37,665 bases of DNA from Gammaproteobacteria bacterium (GCA_030654835.1 JAURWS010000049.1:1-37665), one strand, 5' to 3'; counted from the stretch's first letter, positions 7,645-17,087 are shown. Numbers and translations: made by a program. Notes: generated by a model not told the origin, from the letters alone.

Positions 7645-9411
7645 ATGACAGACCCCAAACCCGGCATCTCCAGCCTGCGCAAGGCGCTCGCCTTCATGCG
7701 CCCCTACAAGCTGCAGATGGCGCTGGCGACCATCGCGCTGGTGTTCACCGCAGGCGTCACGCTGGCGCTTGTGCAGTTCGTGCAGGTGATCGTCGATGAG
7801 GGCTTCGTCAAGGCCTCCAGCGAGTCGCTGGGCCTGGCTATCGCGGGCTTTCTGGTCGTGGCAGTGATTCAGGCCATGGGCACCTTCGCCCGCTTCTACT
7901 GGGTGTCCTGGCTGGGCGAGCGCGTGACCGCCGACATCCGTACAGCCGTCTTCTCGCATCTCATGACACTGCACCCCGGCTACTTCGAGGAGAACCTCAG
8001 CGGCGAGATCCAGTCCCGCATCACGACAGATACCACCTTGCTGCAAACAGTCATCGGTTCTTCCGTGTCAGTGGCGCTGCGCAACTTCCTGATGCTGCTC
8101 GGCGGCACCGTGTTCCTGTTCATCACCAATCCGCGCCTCACCAGCATCGTGATGATCTGCATCCCGCTGGTGATCGGGCCTATCCTGATCTTCGGGCGCA
8201 AGGTGCGGCAGCTCTCGCGCAGCAGTCAGGACGAGATCGCCAATGTCGGCGCCTATGTCTCCGAGAGCATTCAGCACATCAAGACGGTGCAGGCCTACAA
8301 CCATCAGACGGTGGACGTTCAATCCTTCTCCGGCCATGTCGAGAAGGCTTTCAGCGTCGCGCTCGATCGTATCCGTTCGCGCTCTTTTCTCATTACGGTG
8401 GTCATCACGCTGGTGTTCAGCGCCGTGGCGGCCATGATCTGGGTGGGCGGGCAGGATGTGATCAGCGGGCGCATGTCGGCGGGTGAGCTGACCGCGTTCG
8501 TGGTGTACGCCGTCATTGTCGCCTCGGCGGTGGGGGCCATCAGCCAGGTCATCGGCGATCTGCAGCGGGCGGCCGGTGCCACCGAGCGATTGATGGAGCT
8601 GCTGCATGCGCCCAGCAACATTGTTTCGCCGTCGCAACCACAGTCCTATGTCGAGCCCTTCCGGGGTGAGATCGAGCTGCAGGAGCTGCGCTTCTGCTAT
8701 CCCTCGCGCCCCAACACCGCTGCCATCGATGGGCTGAATCTTCATATTCGCGCGGGCAGCAGCGTGGCGCTGGTCGGGCCTTCCGGCGCGGGCAAGTCGA
8801 CGCTGTTCGATCTGTTGCTGCGCTTCTATGATCCCCAGCAGGGCCAGGTGCTGATCGACGGTCTGGATAACCGAAGCGTCGATTTGCTGGCACTGCGCAG
8901 CCACATCGCCAGCGTTTCCCAGCAACCGGCCATGTTCACCGGCAATGTGCGCGAGAACATCCGCTACGGACGCCCCGATGCCAGCGACGAGCAGGTGATG
9001 GCGGCCGCGCAGGCAGCATTCGCGAGCGAGTTCATCGAGCAGCTGCCGGAAGGCTACGACAGTTATCTGGGCGAGTCCGGCATCCGTCTCTCCGGCGGGC
9101 AGCGCCAGCGCCTCGCCATTGCGCGCGCCATCCTCAAGAACGCGCCGATTCTTCTGCTGGACGAAGCCACCAGTGCGCTGGATGCCGAGAGTGAACGCAA
9201 AGTGCAGATGGCTCTCGATGCGTTAATGCAGAATCGCACCACCATCGTGATTGCCCACCGGCTCGCGACTGTGATGAACGTGGACACCATCGTGGTGATG
9301 GACGCAGGACGCGTGGTCGCACAGGGCACGCATCAGGAACTGCTGGTCAGTTGCCCGCTGTATGCCAATCTGGCCGAGCTGCAGTTTGCCGCCAACAGGC
9401 AAAATGAGTAG
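7645..9411 (+). CDS. MsbA-like ABC exporter (fused permease and ATPase)
   Basis: A 588-residue half-transporter, expected to act as a homodimer in the inner membrane. The N-terminal ABC transmembrane type-1 domain (about residues 15-310) shows six hydrophobic segments. The nucleotide-binding domain has Walker A GPSGAGKST, Q-loop SVSQQPAMFTGNV, signature LSGGQRQR, Walker B ILLLDEATSALD and H-loop IVIAHRLATV, all intact. Family relatives export lipid A, lipids, peptides or drugs; the substrate is not readable. I start at ATG 7645, with GCGAGAG 8 bases upstream, rather than the TTG 18 bases earlier. The PlsC-like acyltransferase 44 bases downstream makes a lipid-related role possible, but this is inference. 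Confidence 0.87.
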   Translation: MTDPKPGISSLRKALAFMRPYKLQMALATIALVFTAGVTLALVQFVQVIVDEGFVKASSESLGLAIAGFLVVAVIQAMGTFARFYWVSWLGERVTADIRTAVFSHLMTLHPGYFEENLSGEIQSRITTDTTLLQTVIGSSVSVALRNFLMLLGGTVFLFITNPRLTSIVMICIPLVIGPILIFGRKVRQLSRSSQDEIANVGAYVSESIQHIKTVQAYNHQTVDVQSFSGHVEKAFSVALDRIRSRSFLITVVITLVFSAVAAMIWVGGQDVISGRMSAGELTAFVVYAVIVASAVGAISQVIGDLQRAAGATERLMELLHAPSNIVSPSQPQSYVEPFRGEIELQELRFCYPSRPNTAAIDGLNLHIRAGSSVALVGPSGAGKSTLFDLLLRFYDPQQGQVLIDGLDNRSVDLLALRSHIASVSQQPAMFTGNVRENIRYGRPDASDEQVMAAAQAAFASEFIEQLPEGYDSYLGESGIRLSGGQRQRLAIARAILKNAPILLLDEATSALDAESERKVQMALDALMQNRTTIVIAHRLATVMNVDTIVVMDAGRVVAQGTHQELLVSCPLYANLAELQFAANRQNE

Positions 9412-9455
9412 AATCGCCGCCCTCATTCGGCTCATCGGGAGATCACCTGCAGACC

Positions 9456-10649
9456 ATGGATCAATTCAAGGACATCAGGCCCTATCACGACGACGAAGTA
9501 CGTCCCATTATTGACGGGCTGCTCGCCAATCCCGAATTTATACGCAGCATTGCCGGCTTCAGTTTTCCAAAAGTTTATCGATTGTTGCCCGCGCTGGTGT
9601 GCTGGCTGACGAAGCGCAAGCTCACTGCGCAGCTCGAACACGTCAACAGTGTGAAGAGCATGCAGGGCATCATTGCGCTGTATATGGACCAGATGATCGA
9701 GAAGACGGCGTCCAATCTCACACATTCGGGATTGGAAAATCTGTCGCGCGACAAGCCCTGTCTGTTTATCAGCAATCATCGCGACATCGCCATGGACCCG
9801 GCCTTCGTGAACTACATGCTCTACCACGCCGGCTTCGAAACGGTAGACATCGCCATCGGTGACAATCTCCTCAAACGTCCGTTTGTCACTGATCTGATGC
9901 GCCTCAATAAAAGTTTCATCGTGCGGCGTTCTTTGAAAGGACGCGAGCTGTTGAAGTCTTCGAAACAATTGTCCGAGTACATTCATCATTGCATCGAGAC
10001 CAACCGCAGTGCGTGGATAGCGCAGCGCGAGGGGCGGGCAAAAGACGGAGTGGATCGCACGGATACAGCCCTTCTGAAGATGCTCTCGCTGGCAAAGCGG
10101 GAGCTGGGTCTGCAGGAGTCGCTGAACTCGCTGCAAATAGTGCCGGTTGCCATTTCCTATGAGTTCGACCCCTGCGATACCCTCAAGGCCGACGAGTTGT
10201 ATCAGAAGGCCGAACTGGGCTCCTACCAGAAGGACGAGCAGAGCGACATCCACAGCATCGTCACGGGCATGATTGGCTTCAAGGGTCATGTGCATGTGAG
10301 TTTTGGTGTGCCGGTGCAACTGACCAGTGACGCTGCCGAGGATGCCGCCGCGCAGATCGATGCGCAGATCATTCACAACTACCTGTTGCAGCCCACCAAT
10401 TTCCTGGCACTTGAGAAGCTGCGTGAGTGTGATCCGGCCCGCGTGCCTCCGATTGCACTTCCTCCCGACCTCGTTGTGCCCGTCAACCGCGAGAGTGCAG
10501 AGAAGTTTGAAGCGCGTCTCACCGCCGCCGATCCGAAGATTCGCTCCTACCTGTTACAGATGTATGCCAACCCTGTCATCAGTCGTTACGCTGCGGGTAA
10601 CGCAGATCCCTTTGCCGGACAGGTGATGATTGATACGACCGAGGAATGA
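9456..10649 (+). CDS. PlsC-type acyltransferase (glycerol-phosphate acyltransferase family)
   Basis: A 397-residue protein with the PlsC/LPLAT fold. Block I is FISNHRDIAMDPAF at about residues 104-117, block II-like IVRRSLKGREL at about 151-161, and block III-like WIAQREGRAKDG at about 187-198, where ExG binds phosphate. Members transfer acyl chains to glycerol-phosphate-type acceptors at the inner membrane. The catalytic spacing is His-x5-Asp (NHRDIAMD) rather than the textbook His-x4-Asp; I believe NHRDI-type motifs recur in this subfamily, so it need not be inactive. GGGAGATC lies upstream of the ATG. Its position 44 bases after the ABC exporter suggests co-transcription. The acceptor is unknown. 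Confidence 0.78.
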   Translation: MDQFKDIRPYHDDEVRPIIDGLLANPEFIRSIAGFSFPKVYRLLPALVCWLTKRKLTAQLEHVNSVKSMQGIIALYMDQMIEKTASNLTHSGLENLSRDKPCLFISNHRDIAMDPAFVNYMLYHAGFETVDIAIGDNLLKRPFVTDLMRLNKSFIVRRSLKGRELLKSSKQLSEYIHHCIETNRSAWIAQREGRAKDGVDRTDTALLKMLSLAKRELGLQESLNSLQIVPVAISYEFDPCDTLKADELYQKAELGSYQKDEQSDIHSIVTGMIGFKGHVHVSFGVPVQLTSDAAEDAAAQIDAQIIHNYLLQPTNFLALEKLRECDPARVPPIALPPDLVVPVNRESAEKFEARLTAADPKIRSYLLQMYANPVISRYAAGNADPFAGQVMIDTTEE

Positions 10650-10684
10650 ATTTGCATTTGGGTAAGTTAAAGTGACTCAGCCAC

Positions 10685-10714
10685 TTGGAAAACCCACCGC
10701 CTATGGCATATTAT
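10685..10714 (+). promoter_or_regulatory. Candidate sigma-70 promoter for the tRNA cluster
   Basis: TTGGAA at 10685-10690 and TATTAT at 10709-10714 with an 18-base spacer. The following CCGCCCCGGCC is a GC-rich discriminator of the kind found at stringently controlled stable-RNA promoters. It lies about 58 bases before the tRNA-Pro gene. Pattern reading only. Confidence 0.5.
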
Positions 10715-10771
10715 CCGCCCCGGCCGACCGGTTCGACAGAGCGGGTAACGGACAGTAAGCAAGCAAGAGAT

Positions 10772-10848
10772 CGGAGTGTAGCTCAGCCTGGTAGAGTGCT
10801 ACGTTCGGGACGTAGAAGCCGGAGGTTCGAATCCTCTCACTCCGACCA
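10772..10848 (+). tRNA. tRNA-Pro (CGG)
   Basis: A 77-base cloverleaf including encoded CCA. Acceptor arms CGGAGTG/CACTCCG, D-loop AGCTCAGCCTGGTAGAG, anticodon stem-loop CTACG-TTCGGGA-CGTAG (anticodon CGG), and T-loop GTTCGAATC. It reads CCG codons. First gene of a three-tRNA cluster. Confidence 0.97.
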
Positions 10849-10933
10849 TTTTGATGTCAGACAGCGGGCAAGCGTCGTTCAGGCTCGGCGCGAACGGCCT
10901 GCAACAGCAACGCCGCCAGGCTGCGGCAGCGAT

Positions 10934-11009
<76 letters not shown>

Positions 11010-11060
11010 GTATCCCCCTGTGGTGATGCCTGGTCGCAAGAGTCATGTTTCAACACCCCT

Positions 11061-11134
11061 GCGGGTGTAGTTCAATGGTAGAACGAAAGCTTCCCAAGCT
11101 TTAGACGTGGGTTCGATTCCCACTATCCGCTCCA
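11061..11134 (+). tRNA. tRNA-Gly (CCC)
   Basis: A 74-base cloverleaf with encoded CCA. Acceptor GCGGGTG/TATCCGC (with two G-U pairs), D-arm AGTTCAATGGTAGAA, anticodon stem-loop AAAGC-TTCCCAA-GCTTT (anticodon CCC), T-loop GTTCGATTC. It reads GGG codons. The decayed cyclase gene begins about 25 bases after it. Confidence 0.96.
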
Positions 11135-11158
11135 TTTTCTCTGCGTGTCCTCTCCGTT

Positions 11159-11669
11159 GTGTCGTTTGTCGCCTCAGACATCGAGGATCATCTGCAGGAC
11201 CGCATCAAGGCGCTGGAGCTGCTGGCTGGCAGTATCGATCAACAGGCGTTGGGCAATCGTGCCGCCGCGCAGTCGTTGTTGGCCAATCAGGTCGTATTGC
11301 AGAGCTTGTTCAGTGGCGGGGTGCTGATCGCCAATGCGGACGGCATCGTCATTGCCGAAGCACCGCTGGAAAGGGGGCACACTCTGCAACCGCTCAGCAC
11401 GCCCGGAGAGATCCCTGCCATCGACCGCTTCGTTGACGGCTATGAGGGCACCCAGGTGTACGTGAATCAGTTTGGCGAAGAGGTGATGAACTCCGTCAAG
11501 CGCCTCGTGGGGGGTGGATTGGGCTGCGTCGGCGTTGCGTTGTTCATGGGGGAGCGAGACCCAGAATGCGGTACTCAAGCGAGCAGACGACGCGATGTAT
11601 CTGGCCAAGCAGGCCGGTCGCAATGCAGTTCGTTACATGGCAAGAACGGTGAGTTCCACAGCGCCATAG
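11159..11669 (+). pseudogene. Decayed sensor-diguanylate cyclase (GGDEF) remnant
   Basis: Two pieces of a membrane cyclase survive. The 5' piece (11159 to about 11510) reads like a periplasmic Cache-type sensor: DRIKALELLAGSIDQQALGN, then VLIANADGIVIAEAPL. The leading membrane segment is missing. The 3' piece is the end of a GGDEF domain: VGVALFMGERD in the same frame, then after a shift near 11560, QNAVLKRADDAMYLAKQAGR (11562-11621), ending at the stop at 11667-11669. The GGDEF core, including the catalytic motif, is absent. So the gene has lost its N-terminus and its middle, and has a frameshift. A 207-residue frame reads through this region to 11782 but its last third is unlike any protein and overlaps the porin gene. 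Confidence 0.8.
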
Positions 11670-11733
11670 ATGCTGCTACAGTGGCCCCGCCGGTCAAATA
11701 TTGCCGCAGGTTTTTAACAGCAAGGGATTCGCT

Positions 11734-12963
11734 ATGTACAATCGTCCAGCTGTCGGTTTTTTTCTCTGTTGCCTCATTCTGAGTGCGGCTGCTCATGCCC
11801 AACCCGAGAACGGATTGTGGTCATTCAATGGCTATGGCACCCTGGGTGCTGCTCACTCCAGCGAACGCAGAGCTGACTACATCCCCAACCTTTTCAATTC
11901 CGAAGGCCCCGGCCGCAGCTACTGCTGGGATCCTCTGCTCGACAGCCGGGCGGCGGTGCAAATGAGCGTCAAGCCCAGCGATAAACTCCATGGCGTCGTG
12001 CAGGTAGTAGTCGAAAAACGCTTCGACGGCAAGTTCAAGCCCAGGGTCGAGTGGGCCAATCTGCAGTACACCCTCAGCCCCGCTTTCAGTGTGCGCGCAG
12101 GGCGCATCGCGCTTGGCACGTACATGGCATCGGACTACCGCAAGGTTGGGTATTCGCTGCCCTGGCTGCGCCCGCCGGTTGAGGTCTATCAACTGCTGCC
12201 CATCACCAACAGCGACGGTGTGGATTTCATCTATCAGCGTGACCTCGGCAACAGCATATACTCGGTAACGGCTCATTACGGCAGCAACAAAATGGAGGAG
12301 TTTGTGGGGCTGCTGGAGGCGACCAACATCTGGGGTTTCATGACCAATCTCGAGAGAGGTCCGCTGACCCTGCATGCCAGCTATGCCTCCGCCAAGTTGA
12401 CATACGGTCCTCGCTTCCAGGATATGTGGAATGGCTTCAGCGCATTCGGGCCGACCGGGGTTGCCGTGGCGCGGCGTTATGATGCTACCGGCAAGTGGTC
12501 GCCGTTCGTGGCTGCGGGAATCGGATACGATCCGGGTGACTGGTTCGTGATGGCAGAGTGGGGCAAGGGGGATGTAGGGTCCGATTTTGATAATCGCAGC
12601 GGCTGGTACATCAGTGGCGGCTACCGCATCGGTGCCGTGAGACCCTATTTGACCTTTGCGCGCGCCGCCGGAGGCCACCGTTCGGTGACCGGGCTCAATG
12701 CGGCGGATTTCCCTGCAGCACTGGCTCCTGTTGTTTCCAGTCTCAACAGCGGACTGCTGGAGATGCAGCAGAGTTATGCCGCACGGCAGCAGACTGTCAG
12801 CCTCGGTGCGAGCTGGAACGTGTTGCCCAGTGTCATCGCGAAACTGCAGATCGACCGCATCAAGACTCGCAAGGAATCTATCGGGACGTTCAATAACATG
12901 GCCCCAGGTTACCGGCCCCGGGGGGCCGATGTAGTCAGCCTCACCATAGACTTTGTGTTCTGA
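11734..12963 (+). CDS. Porin-like outer-membrane beta-barrel protein
   Basis: A 409-residue protein with a signal peptide (about residues 1-22, ending AAAHAQ). The mature part alternates polar and hydrophobic residues with many aromatic ends, as in a gram-negative beta-barrel, and ends in the C-terminal phenylalanine signature SLTIDFVF that BAM recognises. Strand-like stretches include VRAGRIALGTYMASDYRKVG and FVAAGIGYDPGDWFVMAEWG. I do not recognise a specific porin family or solute. The start is supported by CAAGGGA 6 bases before the ATG. It opens a compact cluster: 11 bases separate it from the periplasmic protein gene, which overlaps the GGDEF-EAL gene. This suggests outer-membrane entry or sensing coupled to c-di-GMP. 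Confidence 0.75.
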   Translation: MYNRPAVGFFLCCLILSAAAHAQPENGLWSFNGYGTLGAAHSSERRADYIPNLFNSEGPGRSYCWDPLLDSRAAVQMSVKPSDKLHGVVQVVVEKRFDGKFKPRVEWANLQYTLSPAFSVRAGRIALGTYMASDYRKVGYSLPWLRPPVEVYQLLPITNSDGVDFIYQRDLGNSIYSVTAHYGSNKMEEFVGLLEATNIWGFMTNLERGPLTLHASYASAKLTYGPRFQDMWNGFSAFGPTGVAVARRYDATGKWSPFVAAGIGYDPGDWFVMAEWGKGDVGSDFDNRSGWYISGGYRIGAVRPYLTFARAAGGHRSVTGLNAADFPAALAPVVSSLNSGLLEMQQSYAARQQTVSLGASWNVLPSVIAKLQIDRIKTRKESIGTFNNMAPGYRPRGADVVSLTIDFVF

Positions 12964-12974
12964 GTATCCGAATC

Positions 12975-13478
12975 ATGACAGGAAAAATAGAACAGACAGT
13001 CGGTTTGCTTTTACGCCACGTGTTGCTGGTTATGCTCCTGGTTGCGTTCCTGGTTGCGGTGTTCGCGCAGTCGGCTTTTGCGGCAGATGCCCGCACCGGC
13101 GCCTCCAATGAAGCACTGAACGACGACATTGTGGTGATCGTGTCGAGTCTCAATACTGTGAAAGCACTCACACGCGTCCGCGTGGAAGATATCTTTCTCG
13201 GCAGAATGCAGCAATTCCCCAATGGGCAGCGTGCCGTGCCCATCGATCAGGCCGAGGGCTCCGCTGTGCGCGGGCGCTTCAATAAGGGAGTGCTGGGCCA
13301 CACGTCGGTACAGGTGCGCATACACTGGTCCCGAATTCTGTTTACCGGCCGTGGCCGTCCACCGCGCAGTGTGGCGTCGAATGAGGATATGCTGCAGGCC
13401 GTCGCCGCCGACGTGCATGCGATTGGCTATATCGAGCGCCGTTTCGTCAATGACAGCGTTGCCGTGGTATTTGAATAG
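12975..13478 (+). CDS. Small PstS-like periplasmic binding protein
   Basis: A 167-residue protein with a long signal sequence (hydrophobic about residues 12-34, cleavage near AFA-AD). The mature part resembles one lobe of phosphate-type substrate-binding proteins: VVIVSSLNTVKALTRVRVEDIFLGR, PIDQAEGSAVRGRF, and IHWSRILFTGRGRPPRSV, which is characteristic of short PstS-like proteins. At about 130 mature residues it is half the size of a normal binding protein, so it is more likely a sensor partner than a transport component; no phosphate permease is nearby. Its TAG overlaps the GTG of the following GGDEF-EAL gene by one base, so the two are probably translationally coupled and may form a periplasmic input pair. 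Confidence 0.75.
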   Translation: MTGKIEQTVGLLLRHVLLVMLLVAFLVAVFAQSAFAADARTGASNEALNDDIVVIVSSLNTVKALTRVRVEDIFLGRMQQFPNGQRAVPIDQAEGSAVRGRFNKGVLGHTSVQVRIHWSRILFTGRGRPPRSVASNEDMLQAVAADVHAIGYIERRFVNDSVAVVFE

Positions 13479-15760
13479 TGGCCCGTCGTGCGATCTACAA
13501 ATTGACAGAACCCCTGCTGCAGTTCTCGCTGCTCACGGTAGCGCTGTTGATGGTGCTGTGGGTGACCACATTGAATCTGATCCGCGTGGAAACCGAAGGC
13601 GCCGAGGAGATTGCGTGGAATTCGACGCTGGATTTAGCCGAGACCTACGAGGCGCAGATGGTTCGCGCGCTGCGCGACATCGAGCAAACCCTGAACCAAG
13701 TGGCCTACGTCTCCGGGCAGGGCGACCCCGAGACGATGCTCTCCGAGCTTTCTGCAAGGGGTCTGTTGCCCCCCGACGTTCTGTTCATCATCACGGTGTT
13801 CGCGGCCGATGGCAGCGTGCTGGTCTCCACTCGACCGCCCGGCGCGGTGCCAGCGCTCGACATGTCGGTATTGCAGTCGACGTCCGAAGCCGAGGCTTTG
13901 CTTGTCAGTCAACCACGCTTCGATGCGGACAATCAGCAATGGTGGCTGGATTTCAGCATTGCGCTGTTCGCGCCGGATGGTGCTGTCAACGGCGCTGTGA
14001 CCGTCTCCGCTGATGCGGAGTATTTTGTCAGTGGATATGACGCCGATCAGCTGGGTGAGCACGGGCTGTTGGCAGTCATCGGCAATGATGGCAATTTTCG
14101 GGTGCGTCGCAGCGGTGATGACACCAGTTTCAGCGGCACCGATACCATCCTGCGAGAGCTTGCCGGTGCAGCCAGCGACATGCCTGCCGTCAGCGTCCTG
14201 CTGCACGAAAGTGATGGTGTGGAACGCTACACCCATTCTCGCGAAATTATCGGGTTTCCACTGCGGCTGGCGGTCGGCATCTCGCTCACGGAGCAGCACG
14301 CCGGTCTTGCGTCGAATATCCGCTCCTATCTCTGGCGTACAGTTGCTGGCAGCCTGCTGATTCTGCTGGTGACGGGCACGCTGGGGCGCATGAGTTCGCA
14401 ACTGCATCGCACCCACGCCAAGGTGCTGGAAGACCAGCTTGCGCACACAAGACAAGTGGAATACCTCGCCTTTCACGACAGCCTCACTGGCCTGCCCAAC
14501 CGCAGTTTTTTTGCCAAATTACTGCATCAGCGCATTATCGATTCGCGTCGTGGCAAGAAGAAATTTGCGGTGATGTTTCTCGATATCGACAAGTTCAAGA
14601 TCGTCAACGATACCCTTGGTCACGACGCGGGTGATCAGTTGCTCAAGGAAGTGGCGCAGCGCATTCGTGCCGCCTTGCGAGAAAGCGATGTGGTAGCACG
14701 TATGGGCGGGGACGAGTTCACCATCATCCTGCCGGAAACCGGCGAGGACGAGCAGCTGGCCGAGGCCTCGCGCAAGATTCTGAACGCGGTGCGCAACAGT
14801 TATTTGCTGGCAGGGCAGGAGTTGCGCATCACCGTGAGTATTGGTGTCAGCGTGTATCCGCGTGATGGCGAAGATGAAGGCTCACTGATGAAGCATGCCG
14901 ACATCGCCATGTATTACGCGAAGGGAGAGGGCAGAAACAACTTCAAGTTCTACACGGATGAAATCAACACCGACTCGCTGGAGCGGCTCACGCTGGAGGC
15001 CAGCTTGCGCAATGCTGTCGAGAAAAACCAGCTGGAACTCTTCTATCAGGCCAAGCGTGATCTGTGCAGTGACCATATCACCGGCATGGAGGCATTGCTG
15101 CGCTGGCATCACCCTGACTTGGGCCTGATACTGCCCAAGCAGTTTATTCCCATCGCCGAAGAGACCAGATTGATTATCCCGATTGGTCGCTGGGTGCTGG
15201 AAACTGCATGCCGACAGAGTGTGGAGTGGCGCAACAAGGGCATCGATCTGGGCATGGCCGTCAATCTTTCCGCCGTGCAGTTCCGCGATGACAATCTCCT
15301 CAAAGATATCGAAGAAGTGCTGGAGAAATCCGGAATGGACCCACGCATGTTGGAGATTGAAATCACCGAGACCACGATTATGGGCGACCTGTCCATGGCC
15401 ATTGAAGTCATGCAGGATATCAAGCGCCTGGGAGTGCATATCGCGATTGATGATTTCGGAACGGGCTATTCTTCACTTTCGGCGCTGAAGGACTTTCCGA
15501 TTGATACCATCAAGATCGATGGGTCGTTTATCGCGGATATCGTTGCCAACAAAGACAGCCAGGGGCTGGCCGCTGCCATCGTCGCGATGGGGCGAGCGCT
15601 GCTCGTGAACGTCATCGCCGAGGGGGTGGAATCCAGGGATCAGATGGACTACCTGAAGTCTGGTGTGTGCGATGAATTCCAGGGTTTCTATCTCAACAAA
15701 CCCATGCCTTCTGCCGAGTTCGAACGGATGCTGCGAAATGAGCACGTGAAATTAGCTTGA
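13478..15760 (+). CDS. Membrane GGDEF-EAL protein with periplasmic sensor domain
   Basis: A 760-residue protein with membrane segments at about residues 14-34 and 286-303 enclosing a roughly 250-residue periplasmic sensor, probably dCache-like. The cyclase domain has GGDEF at 410-414 and an RxxD inhibitory site (RESD, 401-404) five residues before it. The phosphodiesterase domain has EAL at 538-540, and NLSAVQFRD, EITET, DDFGTGYSSL, KIDGSFI and AEGVES motifs that supply the metal and base residues. Both catalytic centres look intact, so net activity cannot be predicted. It starts at GTG overlapping the PstS-like gene's stop, and ends 37 bases from the convergent aroA. The periplasmic protein upstream is the natural candidate ligand or modulator. 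Confidence 0.9.
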   Translation: MARRAIYKLTEPLLQFSLLTVALLMVLWVTTLNLIRVETEGAEEIAWNSTLDLAETYEAQMVRALRDIEQTLNQVAYVSGQGDPETMLSELSARGLLPPDVLFIITVFAADGSVLVSTRPPGAVPALDMSVLQSTSEAEALLVSQPRFDADNQQWWLDFSIALFAPDGAVNGAVTVSADAEYFVSGYDADQLGEHGLLAVIGNDGNFRVRRSGDDTSFSGTDTILRELAGAASDMPAVSVLLHESDGVERYTHSREIIGFPLRLAVGISLTEQHAGLASNIRSYLWRTVAGSLLILLVTGTLGRMSSQLHRTHAKVLEDQLAHTRQVEYLAFHDSLTGLPNRSFFAKLLHQRIIDSRRGKKKFAVMFLDIDKFKIVNDTLGHDAGDQLLKEVAQRIRAALRESDVVARMGGDEFTIILPETGEDEQLAEASRKILNAVRNSYLLAGQELRITVSIGVSVYPRDGEDEGSLMKHADIAMYYAKGEGRNNFKFYTDEINTDSLERLTLEASLRNAVEKNQLELFYQAKRDLCSDHITGMEALLRWHHPDLGLILPKQFIPIAEETRLIIPIGRWVLETACRQSVEWRNKGIDLGMAVNLSAVQFRDDNLLKDIEEVLEKSGMDPRMLEIEITETTIMGDLSMAIEVMQDIKRLGVHIAIDDFGTGYSSLSALKDFPIDTIKIDGSFIADIVANKDSQGLAAAIVAMGRALLVNVIAEGVESRDQMDYLKSGVCDEFQGFYLNKPMPSAEFERMLRNEHVKLA

Positions 15761-15797
15761 ATCTGCAGAGAATCCGTCGCCCGATTGATTCCCGCAG

Positions 15798-17087
15798 TCA
15801 CGCCCTGGGCGTGCACAACTTCGTGAACAATTCGAAATAAGTCGGAAAGGTCTTCGACGTGCAGCCTGGATCATTGATGGTGATCGCACTTTCCCCGAAT
15901 GCTGCCAGCGAGAAGCACATGGCCATGCGGTGGTCGTCGTAAGTGTCGATGGCGGCAGGCTGAATCTTCAGTGGTGGCGTGATCTCGATGAAATCCTCGC
16001 CCTCTGTCACCACAGCACCGACCTTGCGCAATTCTGTCGCCATCGCGGTCAGCCGATCAGTTTCCTTGACGCGCCAGTTGTAGATGTTGCGGATTGCCGT
16101 CGGCCCCTTCGCAAACAGGGCGGTGGTGGCAATTGTCATGGCCGCATCGGGAATATGATTCAGGTCGACATCGACACCATGCAGTTCGCCACGGCTGACT
16201 TCGATCCAGGTATCGCCCCAGGTCACCTTCGCGCCCATCTGCTGCAGCACTTCGGCAAAGCGGGCATCGCCTTGCACGCTGGCGCTGCCCGTGCCGTGCA
16301 CGCGCACCGTGCCACCGGCAATCGCAGCAGCGGCGAGGAAATAAGACGCCGACGAAGCATCGCCTTCCACCATCATGGTGCCGGGAGACACATAGCGCTG
16401 TCCGGCCTTGATGATGAAGCGCTGGTAGTCATGGTTCTCGACCTGCACACCGAACTTCGCCATCACATCCAGTGTGATGAGGATGTAGGGTTTGGAGACC
16501 AGCTCGCCCTCCACCACAATCTCCAGATCACCGCTGCAGAAGGGCGCTGCCATCAGCATGGCAGTGAGAAACTGGCTGGAAATGTTGCCCTTGATGCTGA
16601 CCTGACCGCCGCGCAGTCCGTTGCCGTGGATACGCAGGGGCGGGTAGCCCGCATTGCCCAGATAGTCGATGCTGGCGCCGCAGGCACGCAGACAATCGAC
16701 CAGATCGCCAATCGGGCGCTCGTACATGCGTGGCTCGCCCTTGAGTGTGAAATCGCCCTGGCCGGCACACAGCATCGCGCACAACGGGCGCATGGCGGTG
16801 CCGGCGTTGCCGAGGAATATCTCCAGTGCACCTTCGAAATCCAGTGGCCCTCCACGTCCCTGCACTGTGCAGATACTCTTGTCCGCGTTCAGTGTGCAAG
16901 GCACGCCGAGCGCCTTCAGCGCGTTGAGCATATGCCGCACGTCGTCGCTGTCCAGCAGGTTGCTGATAAGGGTCTCGCCTTCTGCGACTGCTGCCAGCAG
17001 CAGTATCCGATTCGACAGGCTCTTGGAGCCGGGCAGGGTGACATCACCGGTGATGGATTGGAGAGGGTTGAGAGTCAGGGAATCCAT
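15798..17087 (-). CDS. aroA: 3-phosphoshikimate 1-carboxyvinyltransferase (EPSP synthase) AroA
   Basis: A 429-residue class I EPSP synthase that joins PEP and shikimate-3-phosphate in the sixth step of the shikimate pathway. Hallmarks are [16 protein letters not shown] near the N-terminus, [48 protein letters not shown] and YDDHRMAM. The ATG at 17087 (MDSLTLNPL..., like E. coli MESLTLQP) is preferred over the one 6 bases earlier because GGA lies 6 bases before it. In several relatives aroA sits near serC, tyrA or cmk; here it is alone, with the DUF349 gene upstream across a REPIN. Confidence 0.95.
   Translation of the reverse strand: MDSLTLNPLQSITGDVTLPGSKSLSNRILLLAAVAEGETLISNLLDSDDVRHMLNALKALGVPCTLNADKSICTVQGRGGPLDFEGALEIFLGNAGTAMRPLCAMLCAGQGDFTLKGEPRMYERPIGDLVDCLRACGASIDYLGNAGYPPLRIHGNGLRGGQVSIKGNISSQFLTAMLMAAPFCSGDLEIVVEGELVSKPYILITLDVMAKFGVQVENHDYQRFIIKAGQRYVSPGTMMVEGDASSASYFLAAAAIAGGTVRVHGTGSASVQGDARFAEVLQQMGAKVTWGDTWIEVSRGELHGVDVDLNHIPDAAMTIATTALFAKGPTAIRNIYNWRVKETDRLTAMATELRKVGAVVTEGEDFIEITPPLKIQPAAIDTYDDHRMAMCFSLAAFGESAITINDPGCTSKTFPTYFELFTKLCTPRA

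Noticed and set aside
8068-8925. 285-codon frame on the minus strand within the ABC transporter gene
   Set aside because: It is the reverse of a gene with all ABC motifs intact, with composition dominated by His, Arg, Gln and Asp; no domain is recognisable.
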